DNA of 64,000 bases. It comes from Rotaria macrura. Lineage: Eukaryota > Rotifera > Eurotatoria > Philodinida > Philodinidae. This document shows, in pieces, positions 1 to 13,600 of this stretch; positions within the stretch are counted from its first letter, which is position 1; the number at the start of each line of letters is the position of its first letter. The notes under the pieces are model-generated. The model worked only from the letters and a program-made list of their open reading frames with translations. It did no database searches and was not told the DNA's origin. A program made the position numbers and the translations under genes. Location of the stretch: NCBI GenBank assembly GCA_900239685.1, contig OENT01000241.1, positions 1 to 64,000 on the forward strand. Reading direction: 5' to 3'.

Positions 1-47
1 TAAAATGATAACTCAATCTAAGTGATCTCTCGTATGTAATGCAAACC

Positions 48-222
48 AACTGTGGCGCATAACTGTAATTAACTGTGACGCACTTTTGCGTAACTGTGAA
101 TTTTTCGCCGTAACTACGCGTAACTGCGATTTTTATATCGTAATTACGCATAACTACGTCGTAATTTTCCGTAATTACGGGTCACAGTGCGATCGCAGTT
201 ACGCCGTAACTGCGCCGCAGTT
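48..222. mobile_element. Short inverted-repeat element built of GTAACTGCG-type words
   Basis: The left end reads AACTGTGGCGCA (48-59). The reverse complement of the right end (211-222) reads AACTGCGGCGCA, one mismatch in 12. The interior is a degenerate reiteration of GTAACTGCG / GTAATTACG in both orientations, so it can fold on itself. It has no coding capacity. The outer end lies directly against the last readable codon of the neighbouring BED-finger frame (stop at 223-225). The termini and small size suggest a MITE-like non-autonomous DNA transposon; I cannot see a clear target duplication. Confidence 0.55.
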
Positions 223-828
223 TCATCGTAATGAAACATATGGGTAGTCACCTCTAAAGTCTAATAAAAGAAAAAGATATATTACTTTTGAAGAATTTGG
301 ACATAAGTTACATTTAATTTCTCCATTGGATTGTTTTGTAAAGTACTTCCATACATCTTCTTTGGTTTTAGTAGTTGTTTTGGGACCGACATTCGATTGT
401 GGATTAGGGTCATTGTTATCTGTTTCATCGCTCGCAAGAGAATCATTAAGATGAATTATATTTTCTTTTACATGGATGTTAATTTGACGTGTAGAAGAAT
501 TATTTGAACGTCATTTTTGTAATGATGTTGAACCATAATCATCATCCATATCTTCATCAGTACTACTGCAATCGTCAAAGGTTTTTGTTGGTGTTTTCGA
601 TTTTTGTGTTGATTGAACATATGTTTTTTTCTTTCGTGCGCCAGATTGGCCTTTTGTTTTTGGATTATGTCGTTTTGCTGTTTTTGAAGTTAATTTAACG
701 TTTTTATTAAGACATTGTGAAGATGAACTGTTTTCAGTGTGCGTATTTGCTGAGCTAATTGTTTTATTGACATTTTGTCGAAAAATTGGACGTGATGTGG
801 ATTCTGATGATAATTCTTGATCTTCCAT
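223..828 (-). pseudogene. BED-type zinc-finger protein, broken N-terminal fragment
   Basis: On the minus strand a frame opens with ATG at 828 and encodes a serine/threonine/lysine-rich, probably disordered N-terminus (MEDQELSSES...) with an acidic patch (DEDMDDD). An in-frame TGA lies at 511-513. The same frame then stays open to 225 and encodes a typical BED-finger start, VWKYFTKQSNGEIKCNLC: the aromatic W-F pair followed by a C-x2-C zinc-binding pair. The expected downstream His pair is missing, because the frame runs directly into the inverted-repeat element at 48-222. BED fingers are found in hAT transposases and in genes derived from them. The nonsense codon and truncation argue for a pseudogene, although an unseen intron around the TGA is possible. 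The BED motif is clear; the status is inferred. Confidence 0.6.
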
Positions 829-1472
829 TTTTCAAGAACAAGAATAAACCACAAATTAATTCAAATTATTAATTATTGTTGAACTTATGATCTACTAAAT
901 TTCATTAATTGACTAGTTCAGAGTCACAAAAGTTGCTAATGAATCAGCGTAAGAGGATATTCAAATCTTACATGAGATGACCGTTATGATATGTAAATGG
1001 AGGATCGATTACTAGATAATAAATAATCGTACTTGTTTATTCCAGTGAGAAAAGAGGTCGTGCGAAGATAGCGTAAAAATTTTGAATTTTTCTATTCATA
1101 TGTAATGAATTAGGATATATTTTTACTGGGGGAGCTGGCTATGCTAATAATTAATGTTGAATTAACATTGTTGATTCATTGAGTGTGCGACGTACTCCAC
1201 TATACACATAAAATCAAGTTTGAAATAGTGACAAGAGTTATAACTATAAATAAACCAAGTAAATCAGGATCCGTTAAGAAAATTATTGATACATAATGAA
1301 AGACTCTTCAAGATTTATTCGTTAAATTACATTTTCAAATTTACAAGGGTAAACTTTACTTTTTCAAGAGGCTGCCTTATATTAAATAGGCATCAAGGAT
1401 GGTTGTGTCGACCATGTAAGCAAAAAATATGGTATTAAATAGTCTTTCTCCATTTATTAATATAACATCTAT

Positions 1473-2553
1473 CAGAGGTCCAACTAGGCCACTAGACCTG
1501 CCTGTCTAGTTTTATTCTGTGAGAGGAATATTTTACGATATCCATTAAGTTTATGTTCAAAGAACTGATTCAAACGAGTTAGATTTCAAGAATGGCATTT
1601 AAATAGGAAGAATTACAAAAATTGATTGAGAAAAAATATTTATAAATGACTCTAACAATCCAACTTACTAGGAATAATATTCCAGCTTAATAACATGAAA
1701 GAGGGAATCGATACACTATGAAACCGACCTCCACGAACGATTTTTTTGTACCAAAAATGATTTCATGTGCTTCGAAAGTGATTATTGAAAGACCTTGACT
1801 CTAGTGCATCTTCTCGAAGTATAGACTCGGATAATTTGATTTAGTCCATGAATGTTTTAAATCCGATGGAAGGCGGTAATCAGTTCCACTTAACTATCGA
1901 TATGTTAGCGATCATCTGAATAGTCACATAGTCTGATGGAGATGTTTAAAGTGTCTGAATATTTATGTGTAGATTGCTTTATTTTTCTAGATATACATGT
2001 GTTTCAATCCATATTAAATGTAGCATAAAAGTTTACACCGTCTACGCCTTCATTATATGAGTACCTCATTATATTCAGCAATCTATTTTTACTTTGATCG
2101 ATTTTGCTCCAAAGCAATCACTTCCTAGAAGAATCTTTCTTGTAGTGAATTATTACGCTTCTCAAGTCTAACTTTAACTGACGAACGAAGTTTTTCTGTT
2201 GGTCAAAGTTTTGGTTCTATTGCAATTCTTACTACGTGTGGCACATAGATAAGAAAGGAACGTCACTCTATAGAAAATAATTTTACATATCTTCTTGACT
2301 TTTCACATCCGAAAATGTTCATCACTGTCCACCAAATTGAACCATTAATTGATTGAACTTTCTAAAAAATCCAATACTAAAACAATATCCTATTCTTATT
2401 ACGATATAGGCTTAAAAAAATAGGTAGGCCTTGTTAGGCAGGACATGTAGGCCAGGTCGAGGAACTTATCTGGCAGGCACAGACAACCTCGTAAGTTGTA
2501 GACCTGCAGCAGGCAGGCCAGGCCCATAAAATACTAGCCTGGTCGGAACTCTG
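1473..2553. mobile_element. Possible hAT-like non-autonomous element
   Basis: The left end (CAGAGGTCCAACTAGGC) and the reverse complement of the right end (CAGAGTTCCGACCAGGC) match at 14 of 17 positions. Flanking octamers ACATCTAT (1465-1472) and GCATCAAT (2554-2561) agree at 6 of 8, compatible with an aged 8-base hAT target duplication. The ends are rich in AGGC/GGCC words (2405-2545). No transposase frame is visible inside. Alternatively the two ends are separate small elements. Confidence 0.4.
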
Positions 2554-3752
2554 GCATCAATAATGACATTTGTTAATCAATACAAACCGAACATTCAGAG
2601 CAGAGATGTTCTTTTTCTCTTTTTTTATCATCAGTAGTAGTGGAACCTCATAAATAATAATATTCTCGGAGGCATCTCAACGAGCAATAAAGAGTTGTTC
2701 TGAAGTGAAAGAAATAATTCCAATTAATTTAAAGCGTTAAGTATAAAAGTGAAAGAAAAAAGTAAAAATTCATTATATACATTAGAATCGATGCTAATAT
2801 CAGTTAAATTCGTATAAAAAATATTTTCAATAGGTTTTATGCAAATTCTATTGTACCTAAATCTCTTATAATACGCCCATTTTTGCTTTACACTCGTCTA
2901 TTTTGTGTCTTTTGCCATCTTTGATTAGTTTGATGTGAAACGAATGTGTTGCATAAATGTGGATGTAAAAGAGTATATGGTGTAACAAGGCATTGATTGA
3001 AGACTTGCCTATAAAAAATACATTGTAAGTAACAGATCATCAAAGTAATAGACGTGCATAAATATTGACTCGCTGGCAGTGGCTACTTTGAAGGCGATCA
3101 AAGAGCAATCTATTCAAAACGTCGCTAGCATAATGCTTGAATAGTCAGTCATTAAGACAGGGGAAAAACACAACATGCAGCAATTAGAACAAAAAATCAT
3201 TGACTATCCAGATGTATACCCGTCTTATACTCTGTTACAAAAAAGCTGCTGAGGAACGAAACGTCAGCAGATAATAATAGGAACAAAATTCACCAATACA
3301 GATAATCTAGTTTTCGCCAAATAGATTTCAAAACGCTTTCCATTGGCACATACACCATGTAAAACAAATCTCAATTAGATAGTCTCGATTCGAGTCTCGA
3401 ATCGTGACTCTCGAAAATCTGATTGTCATGTCGAATTCCTTCAGCATAAAACTGATCGCTAAATTACAAGCTACTTCTTTAATAATAATGTTTTCTGCTA
3501 GATGAATCAACATCACAAAGTCTTTTTTGTTATTCGATAATTTATGATCCATAAAGCTCAAGTGTCATACAACGAAACTACAAGTAATTCCGATTATATT
3601 GACATTCTTTATCATAAAATGTTAAGATACATCTTTTTTCAATTTGATTTCGTTGTATTTTTGCAAAAATAAATTTCTCACGATGCGAACATGGAATTAT
3701 AATAAAAATTAAGAGTGATCAACGAGTACTCTATCCAATACATCGACTTTAA

Positions 3753-3862
3753 TTTGGACTTTTTTAATGTTAAAGTCAAAAGTAATTTACTTTAATTAAA
3801 GTTAAAGTTTAAAGTGTTTTTACTTTAACTTTAACTTTTAAAGTAAAGTTAAAGAGCCACCC
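3753..3862. repeat. TTAAAGT word island, hAT-MITE-like
   Basis: About 110 bases consist almost only of TTAAAGT/ACTTTAA in both orientations. The right end reads outward as AGGGTGGCTCTTTAAC, which resembles the common hAT terminus type CAGGGGTGG. The left end (TTTGGACTTTTTTAA) is only weakly complementary. Probably a decayed hAT MITE. Confidence 0.45.
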
Positions 3863-4537
3863 TAATGACACCTTTTTTTTCTTTCAGTGTGCTATTTTGG
3901 AATTCAATAAGGTGTCAAGTAGCAGAAACGTCAGTGAAAATATTTAGGAAATTATCGATATTTAGGCGTTTTTATTATCAAGATTGTGTTCTCAAGCAAG
4001 ATAAAAACAATATTTGAAATTAGGACGCAAATCTAGGTTGAATAACAAAGTTCGTAAGAAAAAATATTTTCGACCAAAACTAAACTAGTCCTTAGCAGGT
4101 AAAACTTTCTTCAAAAACGGCTTCAGGAGGGTGTGGGTTTCTATTGTGTGCTCGTGTTGAGTAGCGTGAATGTTAATGCAGATATTTTCTTTAATTACTC
4201 ACGCTGTCTCACATGCGCTTCTAATATAGACTGAAGATTTGCTGCGATTGGTATCGAAATTAAACAAACCTCATGATTCTTTTTTGATTAATATATAAAG
4301 GCCAATTTGATTCGAGATAAATAGAAGTCAAGATATAACTCTAGAGAACATGGATTGATCATTATTATAGAATAGTGACCGCTGATTTTCAAAAAAAAAG
4401 ATTCAGTTCGTCTCTAGAAGAATTTTGAAGATCATAAAATTGAATTTGTCAATAGAATCGACTGGGTAAATTTAATCTACTATGAGCTACATGCATTAAC
4501 TCAATATTGACACAATTCGAAGTGGGAAAAATGTGCT

Positions 4538-4545
4538 TATATAAA
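4538..4545 (+). promoter_or_regulatory. TATA-box-like site upstream of the RRM/pseudokinase gene
   Basis: TATATAAA lies 88 bases before the proposed ATG at 4626 and is followed by a T-rich, pyrimidine-rich stretch. Its spacing suits a core promoter, but such sequences are frequent in AT-rich DNA. Confidence 0.3.
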
Positions 4546-4625
4546 TGTCACATTTTTTTCTTTCTTCTTGTAGTGAGTTTCTTCATTTTTTATTTAGCAA
4601 TCAAAAACAACACAATACGATAACA

Positions 4626-7600
4626 ATGGTATGGTAAAAATTCTTATATAACATGCATTATTCGTAGGAATGGTTTTTTAGACATCGCACAGTCATGAGA
4701 TTTCTTATGATTTACAGAAGCTTAAAAAATGCTTAATTGTGCATAGTATTGATGAGAACATTACCGAGAAGGCTCTTAAAAACTTCATTACAAAAAGAAC
4801 TGGCTTGAATTCAAATGCAATCAAGGTCCATTTCACAGAACCAAATTGTAAGCCATTTAGTAATACACAAACACACATTGTTTACTATCCTATTTTCAGT
4901 CATTCACGGTAGAGAATCTCAATGTGCCAACGTAGAGTTACCATCATCAACTCATGTAGACTCATTAATGAGGTTAAAGCAACCGGTAGTATTTGGTCAA
5001 GAGGAAATATTTATTTCACGAAAGTTACCAAAAAATTATTTCTTATCTCATCAAATCACCACCGGTTTATTAATTCAAATACAGGAGAACAGTCAACTAT
5101 CAGACGAAAAATTAAAACCCATTGTTGAATATTTCCGCAAAAAATACGGTCCGATCAACTATACTGAATACATCAATGGACAAGGTATATATGTCATTTT
5201 TCATCAGTAAGACTTCTAATTTTGTCAAAAGTTTATTATTTAAAAATTTTATTTTCATGTCAGCTATGATTCAGTCGATCAGATTATGCTGAATGGAGAA
5301 GAACAAACAATCGAAGAATACATTGTTCGTGTGAAAAAAGTTCGAGTACCGAAAGAAAGAGGTATGTAGAATGAAGACTTTTCTGAAAGAGAGCTGAAAC
5401 CCCCATCGGCTCCCTTCAAAAATCAATTTCCATAATGGAACATGATATGATGTTAAACTTTTGTACGAATGTTAGTGTTATTCAGTGATGTATGCAAAAA
5501 CAATTACAGTATCCTATCTCTTTGTTTACAGGAGTTATGATAATTTCAATCTGCGAATAAACCATATTTTAGGGGTTGACTCATGTGCAACGAAATTCTG
5601 TCAAAGTCATTTCAAAGTTCTATTCTTGTTCTCTATTTTGTACAAAACACTTGGGACTAGGGCCCGCCGTGGCCCTTTTCTCTAATTTCTTGCTTCTTCG
5701 TTTTTTTAGACCTACATGCAGTTGAAAGATTTCTAAAAGTGAAAAAAAAAACAAAACTTTGTTTGAAGTAGAGTATAGTTTTCATCATCTGAAATCTTTT
5801 TGAAAAAAAAACGGTCACGAGAGGCACTAGCTGGAAGTGTCAGCTTTCAAAAAAAAATTAAAACATCTGGGGTTATCCTTTGATTTCATGGAAAATTGTT
5901 GAAAATGCTTCGTGAAACTCCAGCTTTGAGAAAACTTTAAAACAAAGTTGCTAAAATATTCTCTAAACATTAATAAAACGCGCTATGATATGAACTCATG
6001 CATATAATGTATTTAGTACATGATCAGAGCCCGATGATTTATCGAATCAATAGCAGAAAATGCACTTTGTAGGCTTTGTAGGGAGAAACGTTTTCTAGGA
6101 TTCTCACTAATCTCATTTGAAGTAATAAAGAGTGATAGGAATTTTAGTACTATTTTTTTCTCGCACCCAAGTTGCGTTTCCCAGATCATTGTTGGTATGT
6201 GGCAATAAACACACGATAATGGCTGACTAGAGTCAATCGTGAATTTCGATGGAGAATTTTTCGCGTTCTCTTCCGTTCGTCATCCGACATTAATTCAATG
6301 GTTCTAAGGAAATACCCTAATAATGGCGAGTTTACAGCGCCGTCTATCATGCGGGACATTTTTCTGAACAAAACCAAATTTTTAGTTCGACAGGAAAACT
6401 TTTTCTACACCTACTCGTGTGAAAGAGACCTCGTGTCCATGCCAAAACCTCAGATGACGCGCACAAGTGCATTTTTTTATACTGATTCGTCTTTTTCTGC
6501 ATACTTCATTTGCTCTGCTCCCCTACTAATTATTTAAAACTACTCTTGAAAGTTAATCAAATAACCCATGATCCTTTGCATAGTGTTGGATATTGCGACA
6601 TCTATATCGCTATTCTTGTGATTGCCTTATATCATCAATGTAAAATAAAATTGGCGCTACTGTTTCATTCCGTTGAATGAACTTTAACTACCAGAATTAG
6701 ATTTACGAACGAGTGGAATAACATGTTTTGGTGAAAAATAATTTTCATTGCAAAAAGTGACCTGGACTCCCCCTCAGCTCTTTTTAACTATTTTTATCTG
6801 TGGTCCCCTCAGGGTGTTATTGAAATGCAAAATATTTTCAGTAAAATATGTTATTCGGTTCAGTTTTTTATATAGATTCCGAATATCACATGCATTTAGA
6901 TAGCAAATAAAATTCAGATAGTCAAACTTCTCAAATACAACTCGAATTCGTAGCATATTTCAACAAAGGGCGAAAAAATCGATTTCTTTCCTGAATTTTT
7001 CTCAAAATGAAAAGTTTTTCCAGGTATGTGTATGCTGAATTTTATGGAGCATGTTTCTGTAATAACAATTTTCTACTTATAATGACCTAAAGTTTCGAAA
7101 TCCTGGGCGAGATCTTAAAAAATTCATTTTACTAGTGAATATACATTGTATCGGGGAAATCGTTGTTTCTCTGTCAGTAATCATTGAATTATCGAAAAAC
7201 TTTCAGGGTATATACCACTCGGTTTACTCTATCGGACTACGATAAATATCACTTAGCTTTGTTTTAAACAAATTTTCATAATTCTGTTCTCACAGGCAGT
7301 CTGCGGAGATATAAAATATGTGAAAGCCATTACTTCATCAAGATAGGTCTGTTTACCGAAAAAATTTCGAAGTAGATGAAGTATTACATCCTTTATAATC
7401 TGTTAAACAAAGAATGTGTACCTTAAGAAAATCAATCTTATTTTTTGTATGGCCAGGTCAAATATTTTTATCGGAAGTTTAATTTTTGAGAAAAACATCT
7501 GAAAGTTGCAGTGATTCTTAACGTACACACTGCAAAAAACTCAAAAATGTATTTATCTCATTTTGTAGCGTTCTGAGGAACATTTCGAATTTTGAAGAGG

Positions 7601-10600
7601 GGGAGGGGGCAGCTGAAGGCAAAATTTTTGATATTGAGTTCAGTACCTAATCGACGTTACGGATTTGTTTTTCTCAAACGATCAGCAAAGCTCCTTTCTT
7701 TTTCATCTTTCATGAAAAGCAAAAGCGTTTTTAATTTTATAGTTGTAGAATAGAGTCTTGGAGCCCTACCCTATCTTACCCTGGCGTAGGGCAGGATTAG
7801 GGTACAACTCTCATGGGTAGGGTCAGCTTAGGATACGACCCTCGCAAGGTAGGGTGGGGTAAGGGTACGGAAAAAAATATCTAGAGTAGGGTAGCGAAAT
7901 TCATACTGTTGCAGGACTCTAGTGTAGAAGCAAGAATTTAGTCTGATCTTCAAGAAACCTGCTAGAGAATAAAAGAAGATCTGGTAAGAACGTTTTCAAG
8001 GATATCGATTAGTTTTTAAATAATTCTAGATGGTTCAATTTCACATTATCACATGATGCAATCATGTCATTATATAAAACATAATTGTTAATTAGGATGT
8101 TGAAATGACTTTATAGTATTCCAGCTTTTAGTTCTGCCGAGATTCTTTTGAAAACATCTTCGAAAATTTCAAAGCCCTATACATTGAAATTCATTCTGCT
8201 GGAATTGATTACGGTGTATGGTCCATGGTAATTTTTTTAAACTATGGAAAAGGCTGTGAAATAAAAATATCCTGTACACATAATGATAGCAGGTGTACAA
8301 TGATATTTGTTAGAAGGACTCACTTTGGGTACAAAATTCTATTGATACCCAGTATAAATCATTTTCGAACTCTGAGCCCTATTTATGGGAAAATTTCCGC
8401 GAACGCTAATGTAATTGTAGCCATTTTAGTTCTTAAGTTCAAAAGTTTAATTACTATTGTTCTTCAAAACAAATTAAATATTTCGATAACTTGTCGATAC
8501 ACTTATACAAACTAATTCAATGAATAAAAACATTTTCGGGTTCAGTTTTGCAATAAAATTTTCCTGTCACGATTTATCAATAAAAAGAGGGTAATTGTAA
8601 AAGATCAGAAGACCCACGAAATCTCCTAAATCTGATACTGATGCCATTGGTAGATGAATCTTGACGAGCTGATTCTTCGAGAATTTACAATGGTCCATAT
8701 TTGTTTTTGGCAAATTAGTAGAAGTATTCCATTTAGGTACATGCTCGAAATATCAGATTTTTCTACGCTTGCATAAGAAAAATAGCAGCGACGTAATTAC
8801 TTTTTCAATTGTACATCTTACAATTGAAATTGAAACATGCATATTAGTATGGCCACGTGAGATACAACCATACCCAGGAGAGTTATTCCGACCGTCTAAT
8901 CCCAGACAACAGCCCGATCCGATTTTATGCGAACTTCTATAAAACTGATAAACTACTGTGAGAATCCGGGGCTTGGCTCGATAGTCGGCTCCCTAATATT
9001 GTGATCCGATCATATCATACTGTTGGATCCGATGGAACCTGTCGGAGGGTTTTGACTAATTTCTAGTGTTGGCTGCAGATAATAAATAGTTTTCAAATAA
9101 TTAAATATGAATTTTCCGTTGGATCTATTAGTTGTTCATCAAACTGGAATCCCATCGAATTCCAACAGCTCATTGGATCTTGTAAGATCATATAGGATTC
9201 AGTATTGGATTCATTCGCCTGGTTATCTGCTCAACTTAGATCTTCATATTTTTTGTACAGTTTAATGTATTGTTGTCAAAAAAAGCTATATGAATTTTTG
9301 CGCAAGTTTTTTAGAAAAACATTGAGCCTTGGATGTTCTACGGGTTTTTTGGAAGTTCTGCAAGTCAATGTCTTGATCATCGAGGCGTGAAAAGTTATGA
9401 ATTCGATCTTTCAAGTTGAACATTTTATTCTGAGTAGAACTTATCGAGATAAGTCTACAAAAAATTTAAGCTCTGCCGGTTGGGTTATTCTTCAAATAGG
9501 ATGTTTTCAAGTCATCCAATAGTCAAAATGTAGGTTTTCAGAAATTTGAAAAAACAAAACACCCACAGAACATCCAAGATTCAATATTTTTCGAAACGAC
9601 GTGCATCAATTTTTATAATACTCTTTTCTCAATTACAGTGCGCTAAACTGTGTAAAGCATCAGACGATCTCAACTGACCAGATCAGACTGTGTGTCAGGA
9701 GGGATCACTAATTTGCATGTTTCAATTATAGGACTTAACATTGAAATAGTACGTGGCTGCTATTTTTATACAAGCGTACTAAAGCCTGATATTCTGATTA
9801 TGTACCTAACTGAAATAGGCCTATCAATTCGCAGAAAACAAATATGAGTCATCGTAAATCTTCGAAGAATCAGCTCGCCAAGCTTTATCTACTAATGGCA
9901 TCAGTGCCCAACTTTGGATCTTCATATCTTTTAAAACTAAGCCAACCCTCAAATAGAAAGCAACCCCATTTAGAATGTCAAACATGGAAAAAATTTCATC
10001 GGCCCTATTAGAAGGTTATACTCTAACTAAATAATTAATTAATAATTAATTGAATTCTGACATTTTTCTGCTATTTTTTTCGAAAAATCACTTCGTCTTC
10101 CACCATTTGCAGCATATTTTACACAAATAGAGCAATTTTTCCTAAAAAAATACCCAACAAATAAAATTATAGTTATTAATTAACATTAATTAATTCTTTT
10201 AATATTAGTTAATAATAGGTTAAAATTAACCTCACTAGAAGGCCACTCAAAAAGTAATGATGTGTAGAGACCTGAGACAAGGTCATTACCTTTTATTCTG
10301 CGGGGGGGGGGGGGGAGGATATGCATACAAAGATTAAATGATTTTTCCAAGTCTCCAATGTTGAGCTTTTAACAAGCCTACCCCATTACTATTCTTTTTC
10401 TCATGCGTTTAGAATATTATCAGTACTTCTAGAAAACTTTCTGAGTATTTTCTTTTGAATTTTTGGAATGATAACGTATTCGAATAAGTTTTGATTTGGA
10501 ATAATTGTCTTGCGCATAAAATCGAAATGCATTTTTTCAGTTAATATCCTCAATTCAAATGATCAAGAATTTTGTATCCATATATCCAACATGCCATCGA

Positions 10601-13600
10601 AAGTGACCAATGAGCATCTTGCATCATTGTTTGATGTACATGTTGCAAATGTTTTGATCCGACCATTCAATCATATGAATGAACATATCAGAGAAAGTCA
10701 AAGAACACCATATGAAGCATGGATCATTAATGTTGGTAATGGAGAAGAAACACACAAGTTAGCTGAAAAAATAAATGGCAGAGCGATAAATGACACAATA
10801 GTTCGCTGCAAGGCTATCGTAGAACAAATAAAACTATTCGAATTATGCGAGAAATATCAGATTGGTAAATGTAACCATTCGATTAGCTGTAATATGAAAC
10901 ACGTTCTATGTGTTAAATCTGACACATGTACCGATACCAAATGTTGGTATGGACATCCATCGTCACGAACGGTTGCATCACAAAAACGGCCTATCTCAGG
11001 TAAATGAAATACAGAATACCATTTGATAGAATGCGCCAGTCGACCAAAATATGATTCGTTCAGCTCTATGCCATTATCTTCATTTGTCTGCTCTTTTGAA
11101 AATTACATGTAGATATCATGGGCATTCAACTCAATTTTTCTTCGATTACAGAAGAAAACATTAAAACAGTGTCGTTTATTTTCAATGCGAAAATGATTCG
11201 CTCACTTTGAAAAATTATTATTGCCGAGAAAAGATTGATATTAAGAAAACGTTTCAATTTACTTTATAAGGTTACCTTACAAGTAATACATTGAAGAAGA
11301 CATTATTCGAATCAAAAGAAGATTTTTCTTTCTTTTGTTTTGTCGCATTTTCCAGATAATCGATTTTTTCAACATTAAAATAGAATGTTCAAGCATACTG
11401 ACTACCAATAAAGGACGAAATTTTACTTTGCATTTGTTCTACGTTTCCTAAAAAATCTATATTAGGAAAACTATTGTGCGTGACAAGTTTGAATTAATTG
11501 CTCAGATATTCATAAACAGAATTAAGTTCATTAGAATTCATTCAGAGAAATTCCCTAGTTCAAAAACTATTAGTATGGTATAGACAGCAAACACAAGGAA
11601 ATTGCATCATCTCGGTGTGTATTGTTAAATAAGCTTTTATTTCTCTTAGTGCAATTTCCTGCTCTTTAACAGAGATTGATGTAGCAAAAGAGTTACTATC
11701 GAAATGATGACACAGCTTTTTGTCATTTGTTTGTTGTATATTGCATGCTATAGAACTGACCAAACTAAAATATTGTCTGAAAGTGAATAATTCGTCAAAA
11801 ATAACTTCTGGTTTGGCCAGATGAATTTTTCTGGCAGACGATGTTATATTTTGCCTATTTTTGGAGTTGATTTATACTCATAATAGAAGACAATCTTATA
11901 AAAATATACGTCTTTTAAGGAAGATGAAAGAAAATGAAATAATTATTTTGTTGTAATATTTGGACTTTAATAAGCTGAAATACGCCCGGTCCATATTCGA
12001 ACCTTATTTTGCGAAATATTTCATTTAGAAGCGATATAAAGCATCGTATTTAGACAAAACATTCCATCGTCTGTAAAATCAGACAATATCGACGAAATGA
12101 ATCTTCTGTTGATTATCTTGGATTTGGTCTACTAGACGTTTTTCATTTCAAAATAGTCTGGTAAAATAAATAAAAAAATTGTAGACAATTTCCTTCTATA
12201 GTACAATGTGACTCTTCACTGAGTCATATCGAACCGAATTTGTTACCATTTTTCTCTAATACCAATTCTTTATCAAAAGTAACGTTTTCAAACATGACTG
12301 AGTAATGCTTCAAATAGAAAGAAACAACCTAGTTTCAGTACTTTTTTCTTGAAAATAAAACTATAATAATACGGAATGCTTATGATACATACATGAAAAT
12401 TATAAGCTTGTTATGATGGTAGAAATAGGGATGGGAAGTTACCGTTACTTGGTAACGTAACGGTAATGGGTAACAGAAAAACTTACCCGTTACCGGGTAA
12501 CTGGTAAATTTTCCGTTGTCGTTACCTGGTAACGTAACGGGTCGGTAATGGTAACTTCCCACCCCTGGGTAGAAATCGAAATATGCTAGCTTGTTTGATT
12601 TACCTTCTTTCACGATGAAATAATATCTTCACTATTTTAATCTTGTTTTCCAAGACGAAAAGGGTTATCGTATACGAATAGCAGGTTTCCCGTTGAATGC
12701 TACACCACTAGAAATCATTCAACGGTTGGATGTCCATTTCGTTAATATACATGATAATTTATGCTTACGCAAAGAATCATCTCAATCATCTCAAACAATT
12801 GCTTATTTAATCGATCAAAACTCACGACACTTAGTGCAAGAATTAATTCATCTCTGGCATAATGAATTATTCTCTAGGAAATCAATGGATAAAATGAATT
12901 GTCGATTAGAAGTTAATGTTGATTATTTTGATTATTTCTTTCAAGTCGAACTACCATCAATGACGGCGAACAGAAGTCAAATTTCTTCTCACGCATCCGT
13001 TACGAGCGGCGTGAGTTCTAGTTGGAGAATTCAGTGTTCACAGGTACCAGCAATGGCTGCAAGAAAACCAGCCATTAATAATAATCATAAAGAGAATAGA
13101 GGTAATAATTCATCGACGAATAATGAATTGAACCAAATCGAGCTTCCTTGGCCGTGGCACTCGACAAATAAAAGACTATGGAGTTCAAGAAACGATAGCA
13201 CCATAGATATTTATCATGTTATCAACGGAAAAGAACAACAAAAGAATGCTGCTTTACTGGTATATTCATCAATACCCGATAGAACACATCAGCTACGTTT
13301 TCAACATTATCGGAAGGTTCTCGAACAACTCAAAGGTCAGTACACTCTTTTGTTTTTCTCAGGGCATCAAGAACTAGTGATTGCTTGTATCAAAATCAAC
13401 TGTCTTTGATCGAAAATATCAAATGTAATCGATAGATTTATAGATGCAGCACTAAGAAGAATTATCCAACATATCATTCTGCTAATATGAGTTTATTATG
13501 TAAACCAATTGTAGAAACATTTAAAAATCGTTTTCACTTGTTCTAAAAGGTTTATTCAAAGGCTTTCAGAATCTTTCAAGATTTACTTCCACCTTGTACT

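Larger units (their letters stand above)
830..4500. other. Gene-poor stretch with two word-repeat islands
   Basis: I see no convincing coding frame here. AGGC/GGCC-type words occur at about 1473-1515 and 2405-2553 and may be the two ends of one hAT-like element (1473-2553). A TTAAAGT word island lies at about 3753-3862. The rest is AT-rich unique-looking sequence with scattered stops in all frames. Confidence 0.5.
5362..10540 (+). other. 5.2 kb intron 4 of the RRM/pseudokinase gene
   Basis: Bounded by GTATGT and a TTTTTTCAG acceptor, joining two phase-1 exons. It contains two inverted-repeat elements (7753-7919 and 8873-9223), a TTAAT-rich low-complexity stretch (10020-10220) and a G-run of 14 (about 10302-10315). 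I find no further coding exon, but the phase-1/phase-1 arrangement means one could be present without breaking the frame. Confidence 0.6.

Noticed and set aside
7753..7919. Telomere-like repeats (CCCTA/TAGGGT)
   Set aside because: Units are irregular, occur in both orientations and are bounded by inverted termini and TA, so a transposable element explains them better than an internal telomere.
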